NCBI GenBank assembly: GCA_026713345.1
Contig: JAPOOQ010000337.1
Location: 1-22,162, forward strand
DNA from: Gemmatimonadota bacterium
GTDB lineage: Bacteria > Gemmatimonadota > Gemmatimonadetes > Longimicrobiales > Gaopeijiaceae
Reading direction: 5' to 3'
DNA: 22,162 nucleotides
Positions 14,451-22,135 of the stretch are shown here, piece by piece (position 1 is the first letter of the stretch; each line of letters opens with the position of its first letter). Position numbers and translations under genes: made by a program. The notes beneath the pieces were generated by a model that did no database searches, had not been told where the DNA came from, and saw only the letters and a program-made list of their open reading frames with translations.

Positions 14451-14473
14451 GTCGGCATGCCGCTGTCCGACCA

Positions 14474-15850
14474 TCAGGCGCACTGCTCCAGCCGCTGCCG
14501 CAGATCGGTGACTCGCTGCCGAAAGGTCTCGTCGCTGGACAGCCGGCCATCCACCTTCCTTATGGAGTGGTGGACTGTCGAGTGATCGCGACCGCCGAAC
14601 TCCCGGCCGATGCGCGCCAGCGGAAAATCGAGCAGCGTGCGCATGAGGAACATCGCTACCTGTCTGGGAACGAGAACGTCGCGGGAACGCCGCACGGACG
14701 CGAGCGAATCGCTGCTCACGCCCCATTCCTCGGCCACAACCGTCCGTATCCTGCCCGCGTCAAGCGGCTGGTACGCCGATTCCGCTCCGCCGAGCAGCGC
14801 CTGGCGGGCGAGTTCCACCGTGACCTCACGGCGCGTCAGTGACGAGAACGCCAGCAGCTTGATGATGGCCCCCTCGAGTTCGCGCACGGACGACTTGCAT
14901 ACCCGCGCGATCAGGTCCAGAACCTCGGGGTCCAGTTCGACGCTGTCCTCGTCCGCCTTCTTCTTCAGGATCGCCAGTCGGGTCTCGTAGTCCGGCGGGT
15001 GCACCGCGGCCACCAGACCCCACTCGAAGCGCGACACCAGCCTCTCCTCCAGGCCGTCGAGCTCCTTCGGGTGCCGGTCGCTCGTCAGCACGATCTGCCT
15101 GCCGCCGTTGTGCAGCACGTTGAAGGTATGGAAGAACTCCTCCTGGGTGTGCTCCTTCCTGCGCAGGAACTGCACGTCGTCCACCAGCAGCAGGTCGTAG
15201 GAGCGATAGCGGGCCCGGAAAGCCGCGGTGCTGTTTCCGTAGATCGCGGCCACCATCTCGTTGACGAACTGCTCTGCGGGGATGTAGCAGATCCGTAAGG
15301 CTTCGCCCGTGCGCAGGGTGTGGTGGGCGATGGCATGCATCAGGTGCGTCTTGCCGAGGCCCGTGGCGCCATAGAGGAAGAGCGGGTTGTAGCCCTGGGC
15401 CGGCCGCTCGGCCACCGACTGGCTGGCGGCCTGCGCCAGCTGATTGTGCTGGCCGACGATGAACCGGTCGAAGGTGTAGCGGCTGTTGAGCCCCAGATCC
15501 GCCTGGGCGGGAGGCCGTGCGGAAGGAGTGGCTGGCGGCGGGCCCGGCGGCTCCACAAGAGGAGTGACGGTGATCTCCGGGGCGTCGCGCTCCGGAACCG
15601 CCTCGGCCGACGAGACCCGCAACCGGACGGGCATGCCGAGGATTCGGCCGCCGATCTCCTGCAGCGTCTGGCCGTACTTGTCCTCCAGCCACTCGGCATG
15701 AAACCGGCTGGGCGCGACGATGTGCAGGGCGCCGCCGTCCCAGGAAACGGCCCGGGCGCTCGAAATCCAGGTGGCGTAGGTTTGCTCCGGCAGACCCCTC
15801 CTGGCCTGCTCGAGAATCTGCTCCCAAAGGTCGTGTGCGCGCTCTTCCAT
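14474..15850 (-). CDS. dnaA: Chromosomal replication initiator protein DnaA
   Basis: This 458-residue AAA+ initiator binds DnaA boxes and opens oriC. Domain I is about 1-75 (WEQILEQARRGLPEQTYATW), with a short Pro-rich domain II (about 85-118). Domain III has Walker A GATGLGKT (161-168) and Walker B LLLVDDVQFL with D224/D225. Domain IV ends with the DNA-binding signature GGRDHSTVHHSIRK (419-432). YTFDRFIVGQHNQLA (125-139) is the usual domain III entry. Length is typical. I chose the ATG at 15850 (MEERAHDLWEQIL); AAGG is only one base upstream, so the ribosome binding site is poor. A strong-looking promoter lies 31-59 bases upstream. No DnaA box is visible in that promoter, so autoregulation is not obvious here. 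Confidence 0.97.
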   Translation of the reverse strand: MEERAHDLWEQILEQARRGLPEQTYATWISSARAVSWDGGALHIVAPSRFHAEWLEDKYGQTLQEIGGRILGMPVRLRVSSAEAVPERDAPEITVTPLVEPPGPPPATPSARPPAQADLGLNSRYTFDRFIVGQHNQLAQAASQSVAERPAQGYNPLFLYGATGLGKTHLMHAIAHHTLRTGEALRICYIPAEQFVNEMVAAIYGNSTAAFRARYRSYDLLLVDDVQFLRRKEHTQEEFFHTFNVLHNGGRQIVLTSDRHPKELDGLEERLVSRFEWGLVAAVHPPDYETRLAILKKKADEDSVELDPEVLDLIARVCKSSVRELEGAIIKLLAFSSLTRREVTVELARQALLGGAESAYQPLDAGRIRTVVAEEWGVSSDSLASVRRSRDVLVPRQVAMFLMRTLLDFPLARIGREFGGRDHSTVHHSIRKVDGRLSSDETFRQRVTDLRQRLEQCA

Positions 15851-15880
15851 GCCTTCCCGGGTTCGTGAATGGGGGCGCCC

Positions 15881-15909
15881 AACGTACCCGGCGGGACACC
15901 GCATGTCAA
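15881..15909 (-). promoter_or_regulatory. sigma70-type promoter of dnaA
   Basis: Read on the minus strand, TTGACA (15909-15904, a perfect -35) and TACGTT (15886-15881) are separated by 17 bases. Transcription would start about 20-25 bases before the dnaA ATG at 15850, giving a short leader. Confidence 0.65.
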
Positions 15910-15985
15910 TCACGGCGTGGCTCACCCCACGGCGACGCCCGGGGACGGCGAAGCGGCCATGTCCGGGCACCGAAGTACACTGCGG

Positions 15986-16015
15986 TTGACCGGGCCGCCT
16001 CCCCGCCGGTACCTT
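15986..16015 (+). promoter_or_regulatory. sigma70-type promoter of the rpmH operon
   Basis: TTGACC (15986-15991) and TACCTT (16010-16015) are separated by 18 bases. A start near 16022 would give a leader of roughly 85-90 bases before rpmH. The rest of the dnaA-rpmH gap (15851-16109) shows no DnaA-box-like nonamer and no other structure I could support. Confidence 0.55.
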
Positions 16016-16109
16016 CAATGGCTGGCCGATCGACTCCGGTCGGCGCATCGGTTCACGAAACGCATGGACGGCAGCCGCCCAGCCGCCATCCCGAGAAGGT
16101 ATTGGAACA

Positions 16110-16268
16110 ATGAAACCCACGTACAGGCCGAGGAACCGCAAGCGCCTCAACAAGCACGGCTTCCGGGCGCGCATGAAGACCCGGGCGGGTCGTGCGACCC
16201 TCAACCGGCGCCGGCGGCGTGGCCGGCGGGCGCTCTCCGTCCGCATCGGGTCGAAGAACTCCCGGTAG
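16110..16268 (+). CDS. rpmH: 50S ribosomal protein L34
   Basis: This is a tiny basic protein of the large ribosomal subunit, 52 residues. The start MKPTYRPRNRKRLNKHGF and the following RARMKTRAGRATLNRRRRRGR are the L34 signature; most L34 begin MKRT[YF]QP, so the opening is close to standard. AGAAGG lies about ten bases before the ATG. It opens the classic rpmH-rnpA-yidD-yidC-mnmE-mnmG cluster, and rnpA begins six bases after its stop. The gene is short enough to be missed by a length cut-off. Confidence 0.96.
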   Translation: MKPTYRPRNRKRLNKHGFRARMKTRAGRATLNRRRRRGRRALSVRIGSKNSR

Positions 16269-16274
16269 GCGTCG

Positions 16275-16664
16275 GTGGTGTTGAAGGAAGGCCGCTCCGG
16301 GCCGACGGGCGAGCGGCTGCCACGGTCGGCGCGGATACGCCTGACCCGCGACATCAGAGCGGTCCTGAAGCGCGGCAAGCGCACGAAGACCCCCTCCCTC
16401 CACCTCCATGTGCTGGAACGGCCGGGGGGGCGGCCGCGGATCGGCTGGATCGTACCGAAGCTCGGCCAGGGTATCGTGGCGAGGAATCGCGTGAAGCGCC
16501 GTCTCCGCGAGATCGCCCGCCGGAGGGTGCTCGGAGAGCTGTGGAGGGCCGGTCGCGGCTGCGACATTCTGATCCGCGCGCGAAGAAAAGCGTACAGTGC
16601 GTCGTATGCCGTTCTCGAAGCAGAGACGACGGGCGGACTGGAGGCGTTATGGTCTCGAAACTGA
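16275..16664 (+). CDS. rnpA: Ribonuclease P protein component
   Basis: This basic protein assists the RNase P RNA in cleaving tRNA 5' leaders. The 129-residue frame contains LPRSARIRLTRDIRAVLKRG (15-34), the usual N-terminal region, and the RNPA signature ARNRVKRRLREI (69-80). The C-terminal region (CDILIRARRKAYSASYAVLEAE) is also typical. The start is uncertain among GTG 16275, GTG 16278 and TTG 16281; no clear Shine-Dalgarno precedes them. The N-terminal 14 residues are longer than the family average, but no later start codon fits. It overlaps yidD by 16 bases. Confidence 0.95.
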   Translation: MVLKEGRSGPTGERLPRSARIRLTRDIRAVLKRGKRTKTPSLHLHVLERPGGRPRIGWIVPKLGQGIVARNRVKRRLREIARRRVLGELWRAGRGCDILIRARRKAYSASYAVLEAETTGGLEALWSRN

Positions 16665-16933
16665 TGCTTGGGGCGATCCGGGTCTACCAGAGGTACATTT
16701 CCGGACTGCTGCCGGCCTCTTGCCGGTATCATCCCAGCTGCTCGGAGTACACTCGGGTGGCAGTCGAGGCACACGGTCCCCTGCGGGGGGTCTGGCTTGG
16801 AGCGAGACGGCTGGCCCGTTGCCACCCCTGGGGCGGCTACGGCATCGATCTGGTCCCGGAGGCGGCAGAGCGCCGTGAAGCCTGCAGTGAAGGACCGCAC
16901 ATCGGCGGAACAACGAGGGGTGTCGAGCGATGA
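16649..16933 (+). CDS. yidD: Membrane protein insertion efficiency factor YidD
   Basis: This is a small membrane-associated protein that aids YidC-dependent insertion, 94 residues. Family signatures are IRVYQRYISGLLPASCRYHPSCSEY (10-34, in two parts; with C25 and C31) and GVWLGARRLARCHPWGGYGIDLVP (47-70, in two parts; C58). GGAGG sits five bases before the ATG, inside rnpA, and the reading frame overlaps rnpA by 16 bases and yidC by four (ATGA). This tight packing is normal for the cluster. Confidence 0.95.
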   Translation: MVSKLMLGAIRVYQRYISGLLPASCRYHPSCSEYTRVAVEAHGPLRGVWLGARRLARCHPWGGYGIDLVPEAAERREACSEGPHIGGTTRGVER

Positions 16934-18627
16934 AGCCGGAAGCCCGTTTCGCACTGGCGCTGCTGCTGATGATCGGCGTCTTCGTCCTCACCGGCATACT
17001 CTTCCCGTCGGCGCCGCCGGAACCGGCCCCGGCAGGTGAAGCGGACGCCCCGGGCGCGCCGGAGGTCCAGGCCGACGCACCGGGCGAGCCGCCGTCGGAA
17101 CTCCCGAGCGAGCCGCCGGATCTTTCCGTTGCACCCACAGGGGGCGAATTCGGCCTGGACGAACGCGAGAGAATCGTCACCGTCGAGACCCCGCTCTACC
17201 GGATCGAGTTCTCCAGCTACGGGGCGGTTGCCCGGTCGATCACCCTCCCGGGCTACCAGTCCTTCACCCGCGAAGGGCCCGTGGAACTGGTGCCGGACGG
17301 GTCGGAGATCCTGGCGGGGCTGTGGCAGTATCAGAGCAGCGGCAATCCCCTGGACCTCACCCGCTACCCGCACACGGTGTCGCCCGCAGGTGGAATCCGG
17401 ATCGGCGAGGGCGGCGGCTCCAGGACGCTGACCTTCCGTTTCGACCACCCGGAAGGTTCCTTCTTCAGCGAAATCCGGTATACCTTCACCGCTGATTCAT
17501 ACATCATCGAGGTGGACGGCGAACTGCCCGCGGTCGAGCGCCCAGCGCTCTTTGTCGGAATGGGAACGGGGCTCGCGGTCAACGAACTGAAGGGGGAGGA
17601 CGACCTGAGGCTGATGGCGGTCTCGGGGAACCCGGTCGACGGGGGTATCGAGTCCCTTCCCCTGGGGCGGATCAGGGAACCCGAGACGATAGGCGGTCCG
17701 CTCCGGTGGGCCGCGGTCAAGAGCAAGTTCTTCGTCGAGGTGATTCTCCCCGCTGCGCGCCCGGGTGGAGGGGAAGTCCTCTCGGGGATCTGGGCCGACC
17801 CCGCCAATCTTGCGGACAGGGCGGCGGTGCGGGTCGGGATCCCGGTCGACGCCACGGGCAGCTATTCCTACCGGACCTATCTGGGGCCGATCGAACGCGA
17901 TCGCCTGCTCGCGATCGGCGACGATCTCGAAGAGGTCAACCCCTACGGGTGGGGATTCCTGCGTCCGATCCTGCGGCCCCTCGTCGTCGGCGTGCTCTGG
18001 GTGGTCGAGGCGCTGCACGAAGGCCTCAGCCTGGGCTACGGATGGGTCCTCATCGTGATCGGTGTGCTGATGCGGGTCGTCCTCTGGCCGCTCAACCGCA
18101 AGGCCATGCGTTCCCAGGTCAAGACCATGGCGATTCAGCCGCTGGCCCTGGACATCAAGGAGAGGTACAAGGACAATCCCCAGCGGATGCAGCAGGAGAC
18201 GATGAAGCTCTACAAGGAGCACGGGGTCAATCCGTTGGCCGGCTGTGTGCCCCTGCTGATCCCGATGCCCGTGTTCTTCGCGCTCTTCTTCGTCTTCCAG
18301 AACACCATCGCCCTGAGGGGCGTGCCGTTCATGTGGCTGCCGGACCTCTCCGCCCCGGACCCGCTGTACATTCTGCCGCTCTTTTTCGGGGCCACGATGT
18401 TCCTGACCATGAAGCTGACGCAGACGGCCGCGCCGAATCCGCAGATGAAGATGATGATGTACGTCATGCCGATCATGATGACCGTCATGTTCCTGTGGTG
18501 GGGTCTGCCGTCCGGATTGCTGCTGTATTACTCCGCCACAAACGTGGCCACGATCCCGCAGCAGATGCTCATCACCAACGAGCGGAAGAAGTTGCAGGCC
18601 GCGAACCCGGTGAAGCACCCCGCCTGA
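16930..18627 (+). CDS. yidC: Membrane protein insertase YidC
   Basis: This inner-membrane insertase works with or without SecYEG and has 565 residues, the size of Gram-negative YidC. An N-terminal helix (about 6-26) leads into an Ala/Pro/Glu-rich linker (27-66) and a periplasmic P1 beta domain (about 78-330). The insertase core follows, with five further helices. The conserved groove arginine is R382 (VLMRVVLWPL). HGVNPLAGCVPLLIPMPVFFALF and PSGLLLYY are core signatures. The P1 domain argues for a diderm. The short, weakly basic C-terminus (ANPVKHPA) offers little ribosome-binding tail. The gene overlaps yidD by four bases and precedes mnmE by 16. Confidence 0.97.
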   Translation: MKPEARFALALLLMIGVFVLTGILFPSAPPEPAPAGEADAPGAPEVQADAPGEPPSELPSEPPDLSVAPTGGEFGLDERERIVTVETPLYRIEFSSYGAVARSITLPGYQSFTREGPVELVPDGSEILAGLWQYQSSGNPLDLTRYPHTVSPAGGIRIGEGGGSRTLTFRFDHPEGSFFSEIRYTFTADSYIIEVDGELPAVERPALFVGMGTGLAVNELKGEDDLRLMAVSGNPVDGGIESLPLGRIREPETIGGPLRWAAVKSKFFVEVILPAARPGGGEVLSGIWADPANLADRAAVRVGIPVDATGSYSYRTYLGPIERDRLLAIGDDLEEVNPYGWGFLRPILRPLVVGVLWVVEALHEGLSLGYGWVLIVIGVLMRVVLWPLNRKAMRSQVKTMAIQPLALDIKERYKDNPQRMQQETMKLYKEHGVNPLAGCVPLLIPMPVFFALFFVFQNTIALRGVPFMWLPDLSAPDPLYILPLFFGATMFLTMKLTQTAAPNPQMKMMMYVMPIMMTVMFLWWGLPSGLLLYYSATNVATIPQQMLITNERKKLQAANPVKHPA

Positions 18628-18643
18628 TTGGCAGGCGCCGGCA

Positions 18644-20017
18644 ATGGAGAGGCCCCGCTCGCTGGTTGACACGATCGTCGCCCGGGCCACGCCGCCCGGG
18701 GTGGGCGCGGTCGCGCTGATCCGGCTCTCGGGGCCGCGTGCGTCGGAGATCGCCGGCGCGCTCATGGGGGGCGGGGGCGACGCAATGGCTGGATGGGCGC
18801 CGCGGCAGGGCCGGCTGCGCCTGCTCCACGATCCGCGCCGCGACGAGGCGCTCGATCGGGCGCTGGTGACGCTCTTCCCCGGGCCGGCGAGCTACACCGG
18901 CGAGGACGTGGTCGAAATCTCGACCCACGGCGGCCACGCGATCCCGGCGATCGTGGTCGAGGCCTGCGTCGCACTCGGAGCCCGCCAGGCGAGTCCCGGC
19001 GAGTTCACGCAGCGCGCCTACCTGAACGGCAAGCTGGACCTTACCCAGGCCGAAGCAGTCGCGGACCTGGTCGCGGCGAGGGCCCCGAAGGCCCGCACGG
19101 TGGCGCTCCATCAGCTGGAGCGCGGCCTGGGTGACCGCATCGCGGAGCTGCGCGGCCAGGTCATCGGTCTCTCCGCGCTGCTCGTCCAGCACATCGACTT
19201 TCCGGACGAGGACGAGGCTCCCGTGCCGCTCGGCAGAATCGCGGCCGAAGCGGCGGACGTCGCCGGCCAGATCGATCTCCTCCTGGCGACTGCCCCCGCG
19301 GGAGAGCTGCTGCGGGAGGGGGCGGTGACCGTGCTGGCCGGACGGCCGAATTCGGGTAAGTCCAGTCTGTTCAATGCTTTAGTGGGAATGGAGCGGGCGA
19401 TCGTCACCGAAGAGCCGGGGACGACGCGGGACGCGATTGAAGCTGTAATATCGTTAGAAGGGTTTCCCTTCCGGCTGGTGGATACCGCAGGACTCAGGAG
19501 CGGCGCGGGCCGGGTCGAGCGCATGGGGATCGAGGTCGCCCATCGATACCTGGAAGGCGCGGACCTGGTCCTCTATTGTCATGAGGCGGGCGGGGCAATG
19601 GGTGGAAGGGACGCGGAGTTCGTGGAGTCGCTCGCCTCGCCTGTGGTCGTCGTCCGGACCAAGTGGGACCTTGCCGCGCGGGGTGAGGTAGCGGGGGGCG
19701 GTGAAGTGGCGGTCTCCGTGAAGACCGGCGAAGGCCTTGGAAGGCTCAAGGAAGTGCTGCGGGACCTGGTCTTCCGGGACGTGGTGGAGAGCCGCGAAGA
19801 GGTTCCGGTGGTCACGCGGCGCCGACAGGCCGGCCTCTTGCGCGAAGCGGCCGGGGAGATCAAGGCTTTTGGAGAGGCGCTGGCAACGGGGATCCCGGCG
19901 GAGGTGGCGTCGGCCCACCTCAAGTCGGCGGAGAGTGCACTGGAAGAGATCCTTGGCGTGATCGCTCCGGATGAAGTTCTGGACCGGGTCTTCCGCGAGT
20001 TCTGCATAGGTAAGTGA
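18644..20017 (+). CDS. mnmE: tRNA modification GTPase MnmE
   Basis: With MnmG, this GTPase installs carboxymethylaminomethyl or related groups at uridine 34 of certain tRNAs. The 457-residue protein has an N-terminal formyl-THF-binding domain (about 1-120), a helical domain, and an inserted G domain. G1 is GRPNSGKS (233-240), G2 GTTRD (259-263), G3 DTAGLR (280-285) and G4 TKWD (339-342, in place of the more common NKxD). The protein ends in FCIGK with the essential C454. The start has a weak ribosome binding site. mnmG begins four bases after its stop, so the two partners should be made together. Confidence 0.97.
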   Translation: MERPRSLVDTIVARATPPGVGAVALIRLSGPRASEIAGALMGGGGDAMAGWAPRQGRLRLLHDPRRDEALDRALVTLFPGPASYTGEDVVEISTHGGHAIPAIVVEACVALGARQASPGEFTQRAYLNGKLDLTQAEAVADLVAARAPKARTVALHQLERGLGDRIAELRGQVIGLSALLVQHIDFPDEDEAPVPLGRIAAEAADVAGQIDLLLATAPAGELLREGAVTVLAGRPNSGKSSLFNALVGMERAIVTEEPGTTRDAIEAVISLEGFPFRLVDTAGLRSGAGRVERMGIEVAHRYLEGADLVLYCHEAGGAMGGRDAEFVESLASPVVVVRTKWDLAARGEVAGGGEVAVSVKTGEGLGRLKEVLRDLVFRDVVESREEVPVVTRRRQAGLLREAAGEIKAFGEALATGIPAEVASAHLKSAESALEEILGVIAPDEVLDRVFREFCIGK

Positions 20018-20021
20018 TTTC

Positions 20022-21905
20022 GTGCGAATAAGTTATGACGTGATCGTCGTGGGGGGCGGCCATGCCGGGGCCGAGGCGGCCGCCGCATCGGCGCGCCTGG
20101 GCGCGAGCACGGTTCTGATCACCCCCGATCTGACGCGGATCGCGCAGATGAGCTGCAACCCTGCGATCGGCGGAGTGGCGAAGGGGACGGTGGCGCGGGA
20201 GGTGGACGCACTCGGAGGGGTGATGGGCCAGGCCACGGACGCCTCGTCCATCCACTTCCGGATGCTGAACCGGTCGAAGGGGCCGGCGGTGTGGGGGCCG
20301 CGTTCGCAGTGCGACCGGGCGCTCTACCCGATCGCCGCGCGGCGGATCCTGGACGGGCTGGAAAACCTGGATCTCTTTCAGGAGATGGTCACCGGGCTGC
20401 ACTTCGATGGCCGCGTGCGCGGGGTGGAGACGCGCGGCGGCGTCACCTTCGAGGGTGGGGTGGTGGTGGTCACCGCGGGGACCTTTCTCCGGGGGCGCAT
20501 TCATGTGGGCGGTGCGGCCGCCGTGGGGGCGGGGCGGGCGGGGGAGGGGCCCTCGGTCGCGCTCGCCGAGGCGCTGGAGGGGCGCGGGCTGGAGGTCCGC
20601 CGCTTCAAGACGGGCACGCCGCCCCGCATCGATGGCAGATCGGTGGACCTCGAACGCTGTGAGCGCCAGGACGGTGAGGAGGAGCCGTTCCGGTTCTCCT
20701 ATTACGCGCGCGAGCCCTTCCTGGAGCAGCGAGCGTGCTGGATCACCTGGTCGGGCGCGGCGCTGAAGGACATCGTCACCCGCAATCTGGACCGCAGCGC
20801 GCTCTACGGCGGCGAGATCTCGGGAAGGGGGCCCCGCTACTGCCCGTCGATCGAAGACAAGGTCATGCGCTTTCCCGACGCGCCGCGCCACCAGGTCTTT
20901 CTCGAACCCGAAGGCCTCGACACCACGGAACTGTACGTCAACGGCCTCTCCACCTCGCTCCCGGCCGATGTCCAGGTCGATTTCCTCCGGTCGATACCGG
21001 GCCTGGAAGAGGCGAAGATGACCAAGCCGGGGTACGCGATCGAGTACGACTACTTCCCGCCCGCGCAACTGCATCACACCCTGGAGGTGAAGGCGCTCCC
21101 GGGGCTCTACTTCGCGGGGCAGATCAACGGCACCACCGGCTACGAGGAGGCCGCGGGCCAGGGGCTCGTCGCGGGTGTGAATGCGGCGCTGGCGGTGCAG
21201 GGGCGGTCACCGTTTGTGGTTGAGCGGGACCAGGGCTATATCGGGGTGCTGATCGACGACCTCGTCACCAAGGGGGTGGACGAGCCCTACCGCCTGTTTA
21301 CGTCACGCGCGGAGTTCCGCTTGTTGCTCCGGCAGGACAACGCCCCGGGGCGCCTCGGAACGCTGGCCCGCTCGATCGGGCTGCTCACTGCCGGGCAGGA
21401 GCGGGCCCTGGAGGAACGCCTGCGCGAAGAGTCCAGGGCGATGGCATGGTTTGGCGACCACACGATCCCCCCGAGCGCGGCAAATCCCGTGCTGGAGGCG
21501 GCCGCAACGCCCCCGATCGAGCGCCCGGTGAGAGCCAGGGAGCTGGTGCGGCGGCCCGGGGTCACCGCGCGAGCCCTCCTTGCCACGCGCGAAGACGCTC
21601 CAGTGTTCAGCCAGGACGTGCTGGCGACGGTCGAGATCGACACCAAGTACGAAGGGTATGTGCGCCGCGAGCGTGATCGGGCCGAAAAGCTGAGGGCGCA
21701 GGCCGAATTCGAGATCCCCGCGGATGCGCCATTCGACGAATTCGCGACGCTCTCCCACGAGGCGCGCCAGAAACTCAGCCGTCTCCGACCCGCGAACCTC
21801 GCCCAGGCGAGCAGGATTCCGGGCGTGTCCCCGGCGGACCTCCAGAATCTGGTGATGGAAGTTCGCAAGCGGTCGTGGGTGGGAAGGGCGGAAGCGAGCG
21901 CCTGA
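20022..21905 (+). CDS. mnmG: tRNA uridine-5-carboxymethylaminomethyl modification enzyme MnmG
   Basis: This FAD-dependent partner of MnmE has 627 residues, the standard length. Landmarks are the dinucleotide motif YDVIVVGGGHAGAEAA (5-20), MSCNPAIGGVAKGTVAREVDALGG (43-66, in two parts), KTGTPPRIDGRS (195-206), YCPSIEDKV, and the second FAD segment LYFAGQINGTTGYEEAAGQG. The helical C-terminal domain includes KYEGYVRRERDRAEKL, and the end (LSRLRPANLAQASRIPGVSPADL) forms the MnmE-binding region. It starts at GTG 20022 (MRISYDVIVVGGG) with a weak ribosome binding site. It is the last gene fully within the window. Confidence 0.97.
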   Translation: MRISYDVIVVGGGHAGAEAAAASARLGASTVLITPDLTRIAQMSCNPAIGGVAKGTVAREVDALGGVMGQATDASSIHFRMLNRSKGPAVWGPRSQCDRALYPIAARRILDGLENLDLFQEMVTGLHFDGRVRGVETRGGVTFEGGVVVVTAGTFLRGRIHVGGAAAVGAGRAGEGPSVALAEALEGRGLEVRRFKTGTPPRIDGRSVDLERCERQDGEEEPFRFSYYAREPFLEQRACWITWSGAALKDIVTRNLDRSALYGGEISGRGPRYCPSIEDKVMRFPDAPRHQVFLEPEGLDTTELYVNGLSTSLPADVQVDFLRSIPGLEEAKMTKPGYAIEYDYFPPAQLHHTLEVKALPGLYFAGQINGTTGYEEAAGQGLVAGVNAALAVQGRSPFVVERDQGYIGVLIDDLVTKGVDEPYRLFTSRAEFRLLLRQDNAPGRLGTLARSIGLLTAGQERALEERLREESRAMAWFGDHTIPPSAANPVLEAAATPPIERPVRARELVRRPGVTARALLATREDAPVFSQDVLATVEIDTKYEGYVRRERDRAEKLRAQAEFEIPADAPFDEFATLSHEARQKLSRLRPANLAQASRIPGVSPADLQNLVMEVRKRSWVGRAEASA

Positions 21906-21934
21906 ACGCCGGGTGCGGAGACGCAAGAGTCTCG

Positions 21935-21948
21935 AACCGGCGCCGGTT
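21935..21948. terminator. Palindrome after mnmG
   Basis: AACCGGCGCCGGTT is a perfect 14-base palindrome followed by a single T, about 30 bases after the mnmG stop. A short stem GAGAC/GTCTC (21919-21933) precedes it. It might weakly end the rpmH-mnmG transcript; there is no proper U-run. Confidence 0.3.
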
Positions 21949-21971
21949 TGGCGCACGCTCAGTTTTGCGAT

Positions 21972-21987
21972 TGTTCCACGTGGAACG
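21972..21987. promoter_or_regulatory. parS: parS centromere site 1
   Basis: The 14-base perfect palindrome GTTCCACGTGGAAC (21973-21986), with the preceding T, matches the bacterial ParB-binding consensus TGTTYCACGTGRAACA at 15 of 16 positions (last base G, not A). It lies in the mnmG downstream gap, near the origin, where parABS is usually found. Confidence 0.92.
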
Positions 21988-22031
21988 TTTCCCGAGGATG
22001 GAGGGCGCGGAGGCCTTCACATTCACCCGAT

Positions 22032-22047
22032 TGTTCCACGTGGAACG
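22032..22047. promoter_or_regulatory. parS: parS centromere site 2
   Basis: This is a second copy of the palindrome (core 22033-22046), exactly 60 bases after the first. The two share 22 identical bases (21968-21989 and 22028-22049), beyond the ParB consensus itself. Confidence 0.92.
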
Positions 22048-22118
22048 TTCCGGATGGGGTGCCGGAGCGGCACGTCACTTTCACTCCTCCTCTTTTCAGC
22101 GCGAGCGATCGTCCCGAA

Positions 22119-22135
22119 CTTGCCCACTTGGAACG
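22119..22135 (+). promoter_or_regulatory. Degenerate third parS-like half-site
   Basis: CCCACTTGGAACG (22123-22135) retains the right half of the palindrome (TGGAACG) and the CCAC core with G to T at the centre; the left half is lost. It lies 88 bases after site 2. ParB binding would be weak at best. The rest of 22048-22162 shows no supportable gene before the window ends. Confidence 0.4.

Larger units (their letters stand above)
14159..14473. other. Putative oriC in the dnaA-dnaN gap
   Basis: No gene fits in these 315 bases. They hold four DnaA-box-like nonamers in 14342-14440, an exact 14-bp direct repeat, a hairpin, and an AT-rich stretch at about 14219-14262 that could be the unwinding element. 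Two GC-rich palindromes lie next to dnaN. dnaA/dnaN run left and rpmH to mnmG run right, so transcription diverges here as expected at an origin. Location between dnaA and dnaN is common in bacteria. A skew minimum or initiation mapping is not available to me. Confidence 0.75.

Noticed and set aside
15851..16954. N-terminal extension of dnaA up to 16954
   Set aside because: The open frame continues only because of GC bias; it crosses rpmH and rnpA, and DnaA homologues start at MEERAHDLWEQIL.
19920..21077. A 385-residue minus-strand frame opposite mnmG
   Set aside because: It is the antisense shadow of a well-conserved gene, with no motif of its own.
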